A stretch of 64,000 nucleotides of DNA from the NCBI GenBank assembly GCA_963693365.1, contig CAVNZM010000013.1, positions 7,998,001-8,062,000 on the forward strand, read 5' to 3'. The DNA is from Amoebidium appalachense. Taxonomy: Eukaryota > Ichthyosporea. The notes below the pieces were generated by a model. It was not told the origin of the DNA, did no database searches, and worked only from the letters and a program-made list of their open reading frames with translations. Every line of letters begins with the position of its first letter. Position 1 is the first letter of the stretch. Shown here piece by piece: positions 12,833 to 25,408 of the stretch. Made by a program: the position numbers and the translations under genes.

Positions 12833-13562
12833 CACACATGCACACATGCACGGACACGAATCCCCCCCTTCCCCTTCCCTCTCCACCGAGCACATGCACA
12901 CATGCACAGACATGCACACACACACACACACCACACACGACGCACACAGACATGCACACACACACAAACACACAACACACACACACACACATACACACAG
13001 ACACACACACACACACACACACACATACATGCACACACACGGTGCATTTCCCCCCTCCCCTTCCCTCTCCACAGAGCACACACACACACACGTGCACACA
13101 TGCACACACACGGTGCATCCCCCCTCTCCCCCCCTGCCCTTTCAACTGAGCACATACACACACACAGACATGCACACACACACAACATACACAGACATCC
13201 ACACATCAGACACAGACACGCATACACACACACACACAGGCACACACACACACATGCACATATGCACACACAGACACACACATGCACATGCACACTCACA
13301 TATGCACACACACACACACACGCAAACACACACACACACACACACACATACAGATATGCACACACACACACTGTCTCTCTCTCTTTTCTCCCTCCCTCCC
13401 ACCCTCCCTCCCCCCTCCCCCCTTCCTCCCTCCCTCCCAACCATCCCTCCCTCCCTCCCTCCGTCCCTCCCTCCGTCCCTCCCTCCCCCCTCCCTCCCTC
13501 CCTCCCAACCATCCCTCCCTCCCTCCCCCCGTCCCTCCCTCCCTCCGTCCCTCCCTCCCTCC

Positions 13563-13606
<44 letters not shown>

Positions 13607-13640
13607 CACACACACACATGCACATGCACATGCACATGCA
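12130..13640. repeat. G-tract, (CA)n and (CCTCC)n simple-repeat block
   Basis: Poly-G (about 12178-12218), then about 1.2 kb of CA-dominated sequence, then CCTCCCTCC pyrimidine sequence (13390-13563) and more CA. A ~35-bp cassette with CACACACGGTGCATTTCC, a C-rich run and CTCTCCACAGAGCACA recurs about five times (12665-13150), so the block has a higher-order unit. No gene. Confidence 0.85.
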
Positions 13641-16600
13641 CCCCTTGTAGCATAGAACCCCCCTTGTAGCATAGTATATGTACATATGTTACCTAGACAT
13701 TATTGGGTTTTCAATAACTACCCACAGAACAGCCTCTAGCACGAGAAATTTACCACACAGTTTATGGGGGGGATGGGGAATGTGCCCCTGGAGTACGAGG
13801 GTCACACAAAAAAAAACACAACGTTGTAGCTCGTATAGAACCCCCCTTGTAGCATAGAATATGTACATATGTTACCTAGACATTATTGGTTTTTCAATAA
13901 CTGCCCACAGAATAGCCTCTAGCACGAGACATTTACCATAACGTTTGTGGGGGGGATGGTGAATGTGCCCCTGGAGTACGAGGGTCACACGAAAAAAACA
14001 CAAAGTTGTAGCTCGTATAGAACCCCCCTTGTAGCATAGTATATGTCCATATGTTACCTAGACATTTTTGGTTTTTTCAATAACTACCCACAGAACAGCT
14101 TCTAGCACGAGAAATTTACCACACAGTTTATGGGGGGGATGGGGAATGTGCCCCCTGGAGTACGAGGGTCACACGAAAAAAAGACAACGTTGTAGCTCGA
14201 ATAGAACCCCCCTTGTAGCATAGTATATGTACATGTGTTGCTTACACATTATTGGTTTTTTCAATACCTACCCACAGAACAGCTTCTAGCACGAGAAATT
14301 TACCACACAGTTTATGGGGGGGATGGGGAATGTGCCCCTGGAGTACGAGGGTCACACGAAAAAAACACAACGTTGTAGCTCGAATAGAACCCCCCTTGTA
14401 GCATAGTATATGTACATGCGTTGCTTACACATTATTGGTTTTTTCAATAACTACCCACAGAACAGCTTCTAGCACGAGACAGTTACCACAAAGTTTGTGG
14501 GGGGAATGGTGAATGTGCCCCTGGAGTACGAGGGTCACACGAAAAAAACACAACGTTGTAGCTCGAATAGAACCCCCCTTGTAGCATAGTATATGTACAT
14601 GCGTTGCTTACACATTATTGGTTTTTTCAATAACTACCCACAGAACAGCTTCTAGCACGAGAACGTTACCACACAATTTATGGGGGGGATGGTGAATGTG
14701 CCCCTGGAGTACGAGGGGCACACGAAAAAAACACAACGTTGTAGCTCGAATAGAACCCCCCTTGTAGCATAGTATATGTACATGCGTTGCTTACACATTA
14801 TTGGTTTTTTCAATAACTACCCACAGAACAGCTTCTAGCACGAGAAAGTTACCACACAATTTATGGGGGGGATGGGGAATGTGCCCCTGGAGTGCGAGGG
14901 TCACACGGAAAAAACACAACGTTGTAGCTCGAATAGAACCCCCCTTGTAGCATAGTATATGTACATGTGTTGCTTACACATTAAGTTGGTTTTTTCAATA
15001 ACTACCCACAGAACAGCTTCTAGCACGAGACATTTACCACACAGTTTATGGGGGGGATGGGGAATGTGCCCCTGGAGTACGAGGGTCACACGAAAAAAAC
15101 ACAACGTTGTAGCTCGTATAGAACCCCCCTTGTAGCATAGAATATGACATATGTTACCTAGACATTATTGGTTTTTCAATAACTACCCACAGAATAGCCT
15201 CTAGCACGAGAAATGTACCACACAGTTTGTGGGGGGGGTGGTGAATGTGCCCCTGGAGTACGAGGGTCACACGAAAAAAGCACAAAGTTGTAGCTCGTAT
15301 AGAACCCCCCTTGTAGCATAGTATATGTCCATGTGTTACCTACACATTATTGGTTTTTTCAATAACTACCCACAGAACAGCTTCTAGCACGAGACATTTA
15401 CCACAAAGTGTATGGGGGGGATGGTGAATGTGCCCCTGGAGTACAAGGGTCACACGAAAAAAACACAACGTTGTAGCTCGTATAGAACCCCCCTTGTAGC
15501 ATAGCATATGTACATGTGTTACCTAGACATTATTGGTATTTTCAATAACTACCCACAGAACAGCTTCTAGCACGAGAGCTTTACCACAACGTTTATGGGG
15601 GGGATGGTGAATGTGCTCCTGGAGTACGAGGGTCACACGAAAAAAACACAACGTTGTAGCTCGTATAGAACCCCCCTTGTAGCATAGTATATGTACATAT
15701 GTTACCTAGACATTATTGGTTTTTCAATAACTACCCACAGAACAGCCTCTAGCACGAGAGATTTACCACAAAGTTTATGGGGTGGATGGTGAATGTGCCC
15801 CTGGAGTACGAGGGTCACACGAAAAAAACACAACATTGTAGCTCGAATAGAACCCCCCTTGTAGCATAGTATAAGTACATGTGTTACCTAGACATTATTC
15901 GTTTTTTCAATAACTACCCACAGAACAGCTTCTAGCACGAGAGCTTTGCCACAAAGTTTATGGGGGGGATGGTGAATGTGCCCCTGGAGTACGAGGGTCA
16001 CACGAAAAAAACACAACGTTGTAGCTCGTATAGAACCCCCCTTGTAGCATAGTATATGTACATAGTATGCTACCTAGACATTATTGGTTTTTTCAATAAC
16101 TACCCACAGAACAGCTTCTAGCACGAGAAATTTACCACAAAGTTTATGGGGGGAATGGTGAATGTGCCCCTGGAGTACGAGGGTCACACGAAAAAAACAC
16201 AACATTGTAGCTCGAATAGAACCCCCCTTGTAGCATAGTATATGTACATGTGTTACCTAGACATTATTCGTTTTTTCAATAACTACCCACAGAACAACTT
16301 CTAGCACGAGAGCTTTACCACACAGTTTATGGGGGGGATGGTGAATGTGCCCCTGGAGTACGAGGGTCACACGAAAAAAACACAACGTTGTAGCTCGTAT
16401 AGAACCCCCCTTGTAGCATAGCATATGTACATGTGTTACCTATACATTATTGGTATTTTCAATAACTACCCACAGAACAGCTTCTAGCACGAGAACTTTA
16501 CCACAAAGTTTATGGGGGGGATGGTGAATGTGCCCCTGGAGTACGAGGGTCACACGAAAAAAACACAACGTTGTAGCTCGTATAGAACCCCCTTTGTAGC

Positions 16601-16663
16601 ATAGTATATGTTCATAGTATGTTACCTAGACATTATTGGTTTTTTCAATAACTACCCACATGC
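13641..16663. repeat. 183-bp satellite array, ~16.5 units
   Basis: Using CTTGTAGCATAG as phase mark, units start at 13663, 13846, 14028, 14212, 14395, 14578, 14761, 14944, 15129, 15310, 15493, 15676, 15858, 16041, 16227, 16410 and 16592: spacings 181-186, mostly 183. Each unit carries CAATAACTACCCACAGAAC, a G7 run before ATGG, GTGCCCCTGGAGTACGAGGG and the palindrome ACAACGTTGT. The last unit breaks off after CTACCCACA. Subtypes are visible: units around 14212-14944 share GTTGCTTACACATT and CTCGAATAG, others GTTACCTAGACATT and CTCGTATAG. Units are about nucleosome-plus-linker length. The array lies wholly within the 12.4-kb TIR element. Confidence 0.95.
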
Positions 16664-16772
16664 GGCATGTGTTACTTTCACGTTATTGGTTTCCTAGCAC
16701 GGGATATTCAGCACACAGTTGGGGATGTGGGGGCAGTGTACACCTCAATATTGGTAAGGTGGTGGGTGGGTT

Positions 16773-16806
<34 letters not shown>

Positions 16807-16928
16807 CCACACAACCGAAACTGTCGGTGTTACAAGTGGTTCGGTCTTAGGAAGTTAGAACGGTGATTTTTTAATGAATAGCGGGAAACAATATTATCCC
16901 CATTGCATATGGGGGGAACGAGGAGGGG

Positions 16929-16959
<31 letters not shown>

Positions 16960-18300
16960 TGTTCACAACGAATTCTATCGACTGTGCATAATTAATGTAT
17001 ATTGCACATGTAGCCTAAAAGATTAAAGTGAATGTGTGTATGTATATGTGTGAGTATATTTGTGTATGCAATACATGTACAATGTTTTCGTCTTTGTAGG
17101 TGGGTGGGTGGGGTGGGTGGGGGGGGGGGGGGGGGGGGGGGGTGCGCGGGGGGGAAGAGGGAGGGGGGGGAGGGGGCATCATGATCAGGGATAACAGGGT
17201 GTGTGCGTGTGTGCGCTTGTGTGTGCATGTGCTGTGTGTTGTGTAGGTGTGCGCCTGTGTGTGTGTGCGTGCCTGTGTGTGCGCGCCTGTGTGTGTGTAG
17301 TGTGTGTGTGTGCAGTGTGCATGTGTGAGTGTGTGTGCGTGCGCGCGCGCGCGCGCGCGTGTGGTGTGTGTGTGTGTGTGTGTGTGATTTCAAAGAAGTC
17401 GAAAGCGCCAGTGACACCCATGTTGAAAAAAAGACAAGCAAGCACGCTAAGAAGGACAGCAAGAAGTAACAGAAACCCTTTCATGCCGAAAAAATGGTCA
17501 AGAACAAAGAAGTGGAGGACACGTAACTATAGTCTGATAGTTGTGACTAAGGGCACTAAGGGTAGCGCTAAGGGCACCAAGCTGATGCACGCGCGCGCGC
17601 GAGCCGAAATCTATTTTTATCTTTTTCCTAATCAGGCGCCGCGAATAGTGATTGGCTAAATCCCAATCCGGTTTGCAATTTTTTCTCCATTTAAGCCTGT
17701 ACGCACGTTGTTTTCTCCATTTCTCTTCCCCCTTCCCGCAGGTCCGCAGGTTCTTTCCCGCAGGTCGCCTGGTCGCAGTTCCCTTCCCGCAGCGCCTGGT
17801 CACAGATCCCCTCCGCAGATCGCGCAGCCACCGTGCTGATTGTTTTGGACCATGCTGCATGCTGCAGCTTCTTCTTGAAGGTTAGTTTTGTGTTGCCTGC
17901 TTTTGTGCATATGGCGTTTGTCTGTCTGGTCTGTGTCTGTGTCTGTGTGTGTGTGTGTGTATGTGTGTGTGCGTGCGTGCGTGCGTGTGCGTGTGTCTGC
18001 TGGCTGCAGATGCACGTTGCCTTTCACGTTCATGAACCAGCGACTGTGGGCACTACTTTTGCTGTTAGCACTATAGCTATCATCCCCTCCACCGATCGTT
18101 CAAGCTATTTTCTGCTTCTCTAGACTTCATAAGTTCTGGTCCGGGTTTCCGTCCTTACTATGTTTGAGGTTGGTTCTGTCGACTCTTTTTTTGCCACTCT
18201 CAGTCAGCCCCCTCAGTCCCCCCCACCCCCCCCCCCCCTCCCCCCACTTCTCGCAAGTAGGATGAGCTAATTCTTAGCTCGAGTTCCTTTACAGGTTTTG
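16664..18300. other. Simple-repeat stretch, no supported gene
   Basis: Holds three poly-G tracts (about 16777-16804, 16930-16960, 17121-17142), TG-rich sequence (17195-17390, 17935-17998), CG-dinucleotide runs near 17341 and 17590, a C-rich tract near 18220 and a C/T- and CCGCAG-rich patch (17715-17825). A Lys-rich frame ending at 17470 and a short ATG frame before a GT at 17881 could be exons, but I cannot link them. Confidence 0.5.
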
Positions 18301-18353
18301 GCAAGGTTGGCCCATGAAGTCATCAGCAGCTATAAGGCTACGTTATCATCTAG

Positions 18354-18600
18354 AGGTGGGTACCGGCTCTTTGTCCTATGGCTGCTGTTGTTTCCGTTTT
18401 TCGTTTCATAGGTGGGTACCGGCTCTTTGTCCTGTTACGGTAAATAAAGTATGGAGGCAAGACCCTGTGGGTCTGGGGCTCTTTGTCCTATGGCTGCTGT
18501 TGTTTCCGTGTTTCGTTTCTGTGTTGCTCTTATAGTACATGAATGATCATGTGCATGTTTAGCACCCATAGGTGGGTACCGGCTCTTTGTCCTGTTAATT
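18354..18600. repeat. Tandem repeats with GGTGGGTACCGGCTCTTTGT core
   Basis: The core occurs at 18355, 18412 and 18572, with a partial copy (GGGGCTCTTTGTCC) near 18475. The phrase CTATGGCTGCTGTTGTTTCC follows two of them. Spacing is irregular (about 57 and 160 bp), so this is a complex nested repeat. Confidence 0.8.
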
Positions 18601-18984
18601 ACTCTGCCGGCATTTGGTATGGTATGGTTTGGTGTAAGAGTGCCCCCCTTATATTGTCATGTTGGGCGTCCTTTTTTTTTTTTTTTTGGGCCTCATACAC
18701 ATACACACACACCTTGTTACTCTTCTGTCAAGGGATTAGCATGTGTTTAGTTTAATGATGTTGGGAGCTTCTTAGAAACCCGCATAATAGTTTGCTTGTT
18801 TTGAGTTTTGTTTATGTTCGTTGCTGCTCTTTTATACTCCTTCCCCCCCCCCCCCCCCCCTCCCGGCTGGGGGGGAGGAAGGAGATGAGGGTGGGGAGGA
18901 TGAGGATGAGGACTAGTGGGATGATAGAAGCCCCCCCCCCACCACCCTCTTTTTTTTTTTCTTTTTTTGATATGTTTTGGTGTC

Positions 18985-19172
18985 TGGAGCAGACTCCGGA
19001 GTCGAGACATAGAAATTTGTTGTATTGCAGTCTCGCTCCTGTGGAACGAGACTTAAAAATTTGTAACAAGTTGTGAGAAAAAACAAACTGTCAGGCGTGG
19101 TCTCTGCTCCAGTGGAGCGAGACAAAAAAGTACATATGGTATCCGTCTCTGCTCCTGTGGAGCGAGACGCAA
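18985..19172. repeat. Array of GTCTC...GAGAC hairpins
   Basis: Three successive dyads with arms GTCTC-GCTCC / GGAGC-GAGAC and 2-4 nt loops lie at about 19031-19052, 19100-19123 and 19145-19168, preceded by a diverged one near 18987. Spacers are A-rich. The hairpins lie about 1 kb inside the right end of the 12.4-kb element and could be transposase-binding or structural sites. Confidence 0.7.
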
Positions 19173-20098
19173 AGAAACTATCTTTATGCGCTCTTCTTAC
19201 CGTCTGATGTCATATTGTATGTGTCCTTACAGTGATTTTATGACGTATGATGTATGATATCATTATCATACATTGAACATGCCATTATGCATGTAAGGAT
19301 GGGTTTATGACGCACCAAAAAGCACATTGTGCATGTGCATAGCACACCCTTACAACATATGCAAGTGTACGTTACGACGTCAAATGTATTAATATGCGTC
19401 ATCTACATTATATGTCGTAATGTCCTCCTATGCATCTGTTTACAACATCGTAATGTAATCTGTAGTAGGATGCAAATCACATCTTATGATAGGTCATGGG
19501 TTAGCACAAACCCACCCATGGTATATCCACTGGTTGTGTTTCGGATGTCGGAAAGGGCGTCTGAACGATTGGATTTCGATCTATTTTTATAATCAACTGG
19601 ATGGTTTTGCAGTGCTCCATTGCATTGCTTTACAACAAACGATAGACATACATGTGATAGTCATACGTATTTGATCAAGAGGGTATTAATACCATACATT
19701 CGATGCGTTTACAGTGCTCCGTTATATGGCTTTACATCAAACCATAGACATGCATAAGATCGTCCACAGGGTGGCGTTCTGATCCTCCCGTAGACGGTGT
19801 TACGACTGTCTGAATGCCCCCTGGCCGCCGTCATATACCCACCGACTGGACGTCGTATGTTGGATCTATTGCACGTCGGTTAGATGGCTACATTGCACAC
19901 CCATTGGATATGCACTCGCGGGGTTCTATGTACATCCATTGGTGCATCGGGTATCGGATCGAGCAGATTACGACACATCCATTGGACGTCGGGGAGCAAT
20001 GATATGTATTTGGGGTTAGTTTTGGAGGTGTTGAGGGGTTTCCGATGTCGTCGGGTAGTTTACGACAGCTTTTGGATGCGGCAACAAGATTGCTGATG

Positions 20099-20335
20099 TA
20101 TATACCTGAGCGGATGCCAGTCCGCGAATACATCGTCCAATAGGATTACAGATAGTCTCTCAGGATAGATCGGGATTATGTACTAGCCAACTTGAATAGG
20201 AAGACAGTTATGGTTCCTGGCGTATGCGGCCCCAGGCGGTCCCCAAGTACGCGGGGGCGGGATAGGCGGGAACAGGCTAAGTACGTGACTGGGAAGAGAA
20301 GGAATACTAAACAGATAGACTATTCTATCATAACA
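20099..20335. repeat. Dispersed repeat R2, split copy, right half
   Basis: Starts with the duplicated TA, then TATACCTGAGCGGATGCCAG as in the intact copy, and runs to CTATCATAACA. Small indels distinguish it from 6645-6895. Confidence 0.85.
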
Positions 20336-21106
20336 CCACAGCTGTAGTGCAGTGTAATACAACAGTACCAAAACATGTTCTACAATAAAGCATCAGGAAT
20401 AAGTACACGAGCCGATGGGAAGAACACCGTGACGCGAGCTGTCAAGAACATCTGCCGCGCCGCGCGCGGTGCTCAGATGATGTTGCGAATCGGGTTCTCA
20501 ATCCGATTCTGAATCCTTGATCGATTCCGACCCCATTCCGAATCCTAGACCGATTCCGATCCTTCTCCTAATACCTTACCATTCGGATCCGATTCCGAAT
20601 CGATTTGCGCCCCAGATGGGTCAGTGACGTAAGCATCATGATGGGCAAGCCGGCACCCCGGGCGAGCAAAGCGAGCCCCGCACAGTGAGCGCCGGGGCTC
20701 GCTGCGCTCGCCCCGGCAGCGAGCAAGTTCTAACAACCCAGCCTGAGGGGAATCCTTCCTTTCCAGTGACTGCCCCAGCGCGATAAAAAGGTAAAAACAT
20801 CGTGAGAGAAAAAGCCACGGGTGCTCATGTTGCGCATTCGGTAATTATCAATCCGATTCGAATTCTACACCGATTCCGATTCGATTCCGAATTGGTTCCG
20901 AACCTTTTCCGCCCACAGATCTAGAGCCTCGGTTCGGGCACACGCGGAGACCGTGTCGACGCAACTTATATTATTGGTAGGGGCCCAGTTCTTCAAGCCA
21001 TTCTGTGAAGCTTTGAAGAGGGGGATGAATATTATAAGACGGGCCCTATACAAAATTACATACCACATATTTTTTCAAATACAAAAAGCGACGGTGGAAC
21101 CCCAGT
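20336..21106. other. Spacer with GATTCCGA-type simple repeats
   Basis: Degenerate repeats of GATTCCGAAT/CGATTCCGAT occupy about 20480-20610 and 20840-20905. Between them is a GC-rich dyad around GAGCGCCGGGGCTCGC (20690-20725). No gene seen. Confidence 0.7.
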
Positions 21107-21108
21107 TA

Positions 21109-21132
21109 CAGTAAACCGCTCGAATTTGGGAC
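21109..21132. repeat. pogo-like left terminal inverted repeat
   Basis: 24 bp starting CAGTAAACCGCTCGAATTTG, ending GGAC, preceded by TA. The right partner differs only at position 2 (A here, T there). Confidence 0.8.
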
Positions 21133-22311
21133 GATTTGAATCCCGTCATAAATTTGGGACACTTTTGATTGGCCCTCGGCGCATTACCCGGACTTGGGTC
21201 CATTGTTAAGTTTTTCCCGCCCTTTTTGCATGGCAGCGTGTCTGGTTGGCTGCCCAACCCGGCAGCCAAGTTTGAAAATAAAGGGCCGTTTTCTACCAAC
21301 CACCACAGCAGAGCAAAGCACATGATCCTCTTTCGAAAACATAGGAACTCCTCATCCTCACTCTCAGGCTAAGGATTTCCTCTCAGGCGTAGCCTCACAT
21401 CTTTCATATGCTTTGTACTTTTACTGTCCATTTATCACACACCCTTGCCCCATAGACAGAAAGGTGTTCCCAACATGAGTGCACAAGTAGTAGGGCAGAA
21501 AAGGCGCAAGCCCACAGGAGAGGAGATAGAGGCAGCGTTTCTAGAACAAAAAAATAAGACACGTCATGAAGAGTGATGTAATTTAGCTGCAGAGCACATG
21601 AAGCATAATATGTATTCTTACAGGGAAGCAGTTGAAGTTTTTGGGGTAGCACGCACCACCATTGAGAATCACCTTAAGGGCAAAGTTAGTAGGCACGGGG
21701 CCGGAAAACACATAATGGGAGAAATTGTAAACTTTACAATGTTGGGTAATCCACAACAGCCTATCTATATAGTTGTCTGTATAGTAAAATGCTAGGACCG
21801 GTAGGTGCAACTTCCCATGAAATGGGAATGATTTACTGATGTCAAAAGGCAATCGGCAAACACGGAGGCAAGATGCAAAGGGAAGGGAAGGGAAGGAAAC
21901 ACCAGTCGAACGCTGTCATTATAGCTCATCTCAGGTTTAAACCAAAACCCTGCCGGCACTGCCGGCAGAACACACCTGCCTTCCAATCTTATTAAATGGA
22001 CCGATTTCATATATGTACACAGGGAACCGGAGAATTATTCTAGCCGGCTTAGATACAAGCAAAATCGGCAGACAGGCCTGTGGTTTACCGTTTTCGATAG
22101 ATCATACATGAGCTAACACATGCTTACATGCTTGCCGCGCGCCTATTTGTGCTTACAGGGTTACCAGGAAGACCATGCAGTGTGCCAAATTTCACGAACC
22201 AACACCTGAAAATAAGAAGGGAAAACATGTGTCTGGAGATTGGGACAAGCACAAGAGAAATGGATAACGGACTCAGAACGAACGTCTATGGAATATAAAA
22301 TCATGGTCAGG

Positions 22312-22500
22312 GGACTCTGAGAGTCTAATCCCCCCTGCAAGACACCATCAAAATGCACTCATATGAAGAAGGTAAAACTCATTCCCTGGACTCTGAGAGT
22401 CTACTTCTCCCTGCAGACACCATCGTAACGCACTCATAAGTAGAAAGAAAAACAGACTTCATGGATTCTGAGAGTCCATTTCCTAGAGCAGAACATACTA
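22312..22500. repeat. Three-copy ~75-bp tandem repeat with GACTCT-G-AGAGTC dyad
   Basis: GGACTCTGAGAGTCTA or a close variant occurs at about 22313, 22389 and 22462, followed by a C/T-rich patch, ACACCATC and GCACTCATA. It sits 0.6 kb inside the left end of the 14.75-kb element; such subterminal repeats are often transposase-binding sites. Confidence 0.7.
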
Positions 22501-22863
22501 ATCAACCACATATTGTAAATGCTCAAAATATCGACCAGACTTTGAAAGTACGGGGTGGTTTTGTATATGAAGTACACTGGGACCGTTTGAATTCATCGAA
22601 AGAAAACAGACAACACAACACACACGAGTACTCCAACATTTAATTAAGACATACTACGAAATTTCCAGGGTGTCCGTTGCCGAAATATATTCATAACAAG
22701 AAGAATCTCTCATTCATATAAGGTCGTTTAACACAATGGAGAGGCCAGGACTCTTTGTCGTAAGTCAACATATCTACACCGTGGAGGCAGTTTGCTATAA
22801 CGAAGTATGCCAATTACGATTTCATTCCAAGGATAGCAATACCATACGCATTCGTGTGAAGGT

Positions 22864-23222
22864 CTATTGACGGTCATTCGAGTTATAACAGACACCATAC
22901 AGAATATTACTATCCCTTGCGAGGGTTTCCGAAGGATGGTATTTTTTTCTTGATGCTGTATATGGGTACCCTTGGTCGTTTTGCGGGGACTGGCACCTCC
23001 GTAGATGCTCGGCGCTTGTGTGTTTGTCCTGATGGGTAACGATACAACTTTAGTTACAACCAACCCTCAAAAATTCCTGCATACGTGCTTCATGAATTTC
23101 ACACACACACTCACACAAGCTTTCTCTCTGTCACTCTCTCTCTTGCTGTCTATCTCTATCTCTATCTCCCTCTCTATCATCATCTCTTCTCCCCCTCTCA
23201 CTCGCTGTCGCTCTCTCCCCCC

Positions 23223-23314
<92 letters not shown>

Positions 23315-23883
23315 CCCCCCCCCCCCCCCCCCCCCTCCTCCCCTCCCCCGTCTCTCTCTCTCCCTCTTAGCCCTACCTCCCTATCTCCGAATCTCCCTAT
23401 TTCACTCGGACATGCAAATGCACATACACTGCACAGAAAATGGCATAGACATTTGTCTCCCAAAAGCCCGTTTAGCATCACCACAAACAGGCTATGGAAA
23501 CAGGCTATGGAATAATGCCAGTCGAGATACGTACCCGTCTTTGACATCACGAGCGGTTCGTTTTCTAAATCACTTGACACGTCGTTTTGGAGACTGTTGG
23601 TGTCACCATCTGATTTGCTGGCCACACTGCCGGGGTTCTTGATGTTGTCGTTGTTGCTATTGCTCTCTGCGCTGTTGATGTCTGCATTGTGAATGTCAGT
23701 CCGAGTTCAGAGCCAATGCTCAGATAATGATTCGAAATGATTTTGTTGGTGTGGGTGGGGAAGCCTCAGAAGGAGTTTGTAACTTCTTTCAAGTCGAAAA
23801 TTTTATCACCATTGTCGTTTTTCTGCCCATGCCCATAGGAAATGTGGAGGTGGTGGTGGTTGTGGTGTTTGTGGTGGTCTGAT

Positions 23884-23915
<32 letters not shown>

Positions 23916-24007
23916 GGGGGGGGGGAGGGGGGTATGCCATGTGTGTGTGTGTGGGGGGGGGGGGGGGGCACCCGTGCATGTCATTGGCCGTGTGCTGGTT
24001 TGTGTTT

Positions 24008-24080
<73 letters not shown>

Positions 24081-24415
24081 TGTGTGCATGTGCGTGTTCA
24101 TGTGCATGTGCATGTGCATGTGTGGACGTCCGTCTCTGTGTACATGTTTAAATTATCTGCTTTAAAGCTCGGAAACGTATTGTTTTGGGTTGATCAAATA
24201 TGGGTTGTCAGTTCGGGGATGGTATTGGCCTAAGCAAGTTACACTCCTGTCATTCAATCGTGTTCATTTTACCTTTTTGCAAGATCAAGAAGCAAGAAAG
24301 TCAGGAACAGGATTATAGGGTTATGGTTTTCTTTTATTTATTTGTTTTGTTTTGCTTTTGTTCTTTTTATTTTTTATTTTTTATTTTTTATTTTTTATTT
24401 TTATTCTTTATTTTT

Positions 24416-24446
<31 letters not shown>

Positions 24447-25377
24447 TCCTCACCTGAATCGGGTGAGTCTGCACCATCCTGCTCCTCAGGGGATTCGTCT
24501 ACGGCTGGTGCACCTATACGGTATAGTGTTTTTGCGCATGTGCGTGTGTGTGGGGATGTGTGGGGGTGTGCGTGGTGGAGGGGGTGGGGGTAGGGGTGGG
24601 GATGGGGGGGGGGGGGGGGGAGGGGGGGGGATTGGCCGTGAGGAACTGTTTGACATATTATGAGATAGCATGAAGGGTTTGCTAATGGGGTAGACTATTT
24701 GTAGGAGAGACAGATTGTCGCTGAGAGAAACACACATAATGAAGGGTTAGTGTTGGTGGGTGGTGGGATGGGATGTGGGTATGTTTTTTTTTTTGTTTTT
24801 GTTTTTGTTTTTTTTGGGGGGGGGGGGAGAATACAGACACAACATACAAGTAAACGAGGTACAGGATTCTAGGGTGTGTTTCCATGATTTTGGGCCATAA
24901 CAAAGTCCAGCGGTTTGCGGGTCTATTGAATGACGATGTGGACTGAGAAGACACCTTGAAGGTGTTTGTGAGACTTGTGACTCGTGCCGGGCATAATTTT
25001 AAGTGCATGTATGTCTAGGGGTGTTGAGGGTTGAGGAGAGAGTTGAGGGGGGAAAGGGGGTGGAGAAGGGGGGGGGGTGGGGGGTGGGGGTGGTGGTGGT
25101 GGTGGGGGGGGGGGGGGGGGGGGGGGGAGGAAGGTTTTAAAAACTTAGTACTAAAGTCGATGCAGTCTCCACATCTATTTATGGAACAGAACTCCACAAC
25201 AGTTACCATAGTAAAGTATACAGTAACAGCCGATATGTTAACGGATTCTGCTTCAATCATGTTGAAGGAAGTGATCTCGAAGGATACAAGGGGAGGAGAG
25301 TGGGAGAATGGAAGTAGGACGGGTACGGTGTGTGTATGAGGGTGTAGGGGTTTAAAGTGAATATGGGCGGGTCACGG

Positions 25378-25408
<31 letters not shown>

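Larger units (their letters stand above)
7660..20098. mobile_element. Large (12.4-kb) TIR element, TA target duplication
   Basis: The left end reads CATCAGCAATCTT and the right end AAGATTGCTGATG: a perfect 13-bp inverted repeat, flanked by TA at 7658-7659 and 20099-20100. The flanking repeat R2, rejoined with one TA, matches the intact copy at 6482-6895, so this is a precise insertion. Subterminal motifs recur at both ends: CGGAAACCCCTC (left) and its complement (right), plus GTAGTTTACGA on the same strand at both ends. Inside are a 5'-truncated LINE, AT- and CA-rich blocks and a 183-bp satellite. No transposase is visible, so it is probably non-autonomous. TA duplications are usual for Tc1/mariner/pogo and are known for Mirage-type elements; the class here is undetermined. 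Confidence 0.8.

Noticed and set aside
12298-13685. Very long frames (400+ codons) of Cys-Val or His-Thr repeats on both strands
   Set aside because: They are translations of (CA)n/(TG)n and CCTCC repeats, open in several frames at once.
17394-17470. Lys-rich terminal-exon-like frame (DFKEVESASD...KKDSKK, stop TAA)
   Set aside because: Plausible C-terminal exon after a TG tract, but no convincing acceptor or upstream exon could be linked.
17850-17882. Short ATG frame (MLQLLLE) ending at GTTAGT, after a CCGCAG-rich patch
   Set aside because: Could be a first exon with signal-peptide character, but no second exon was found.
6482-20335. Repeat R2 as a pair of LTRs
   Set aside because: It has a TATA-like sequence and two copies, but no TG/CA ends, primer site or flanking duplication could be found.
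23005-23625. Frames of poly-Ser-Leu or Arg-Glu
   Set aside because: Products of the (CT)n tract; only the short exon at 23535-23681 (minus) has normal composition.
24880-24960. Minus-strand frame [20 protein letters not shown] as an additional exon
   Set aside because: Acceptor CTCAG is acceptable, but including it breaks the phase chain of the other five introns.
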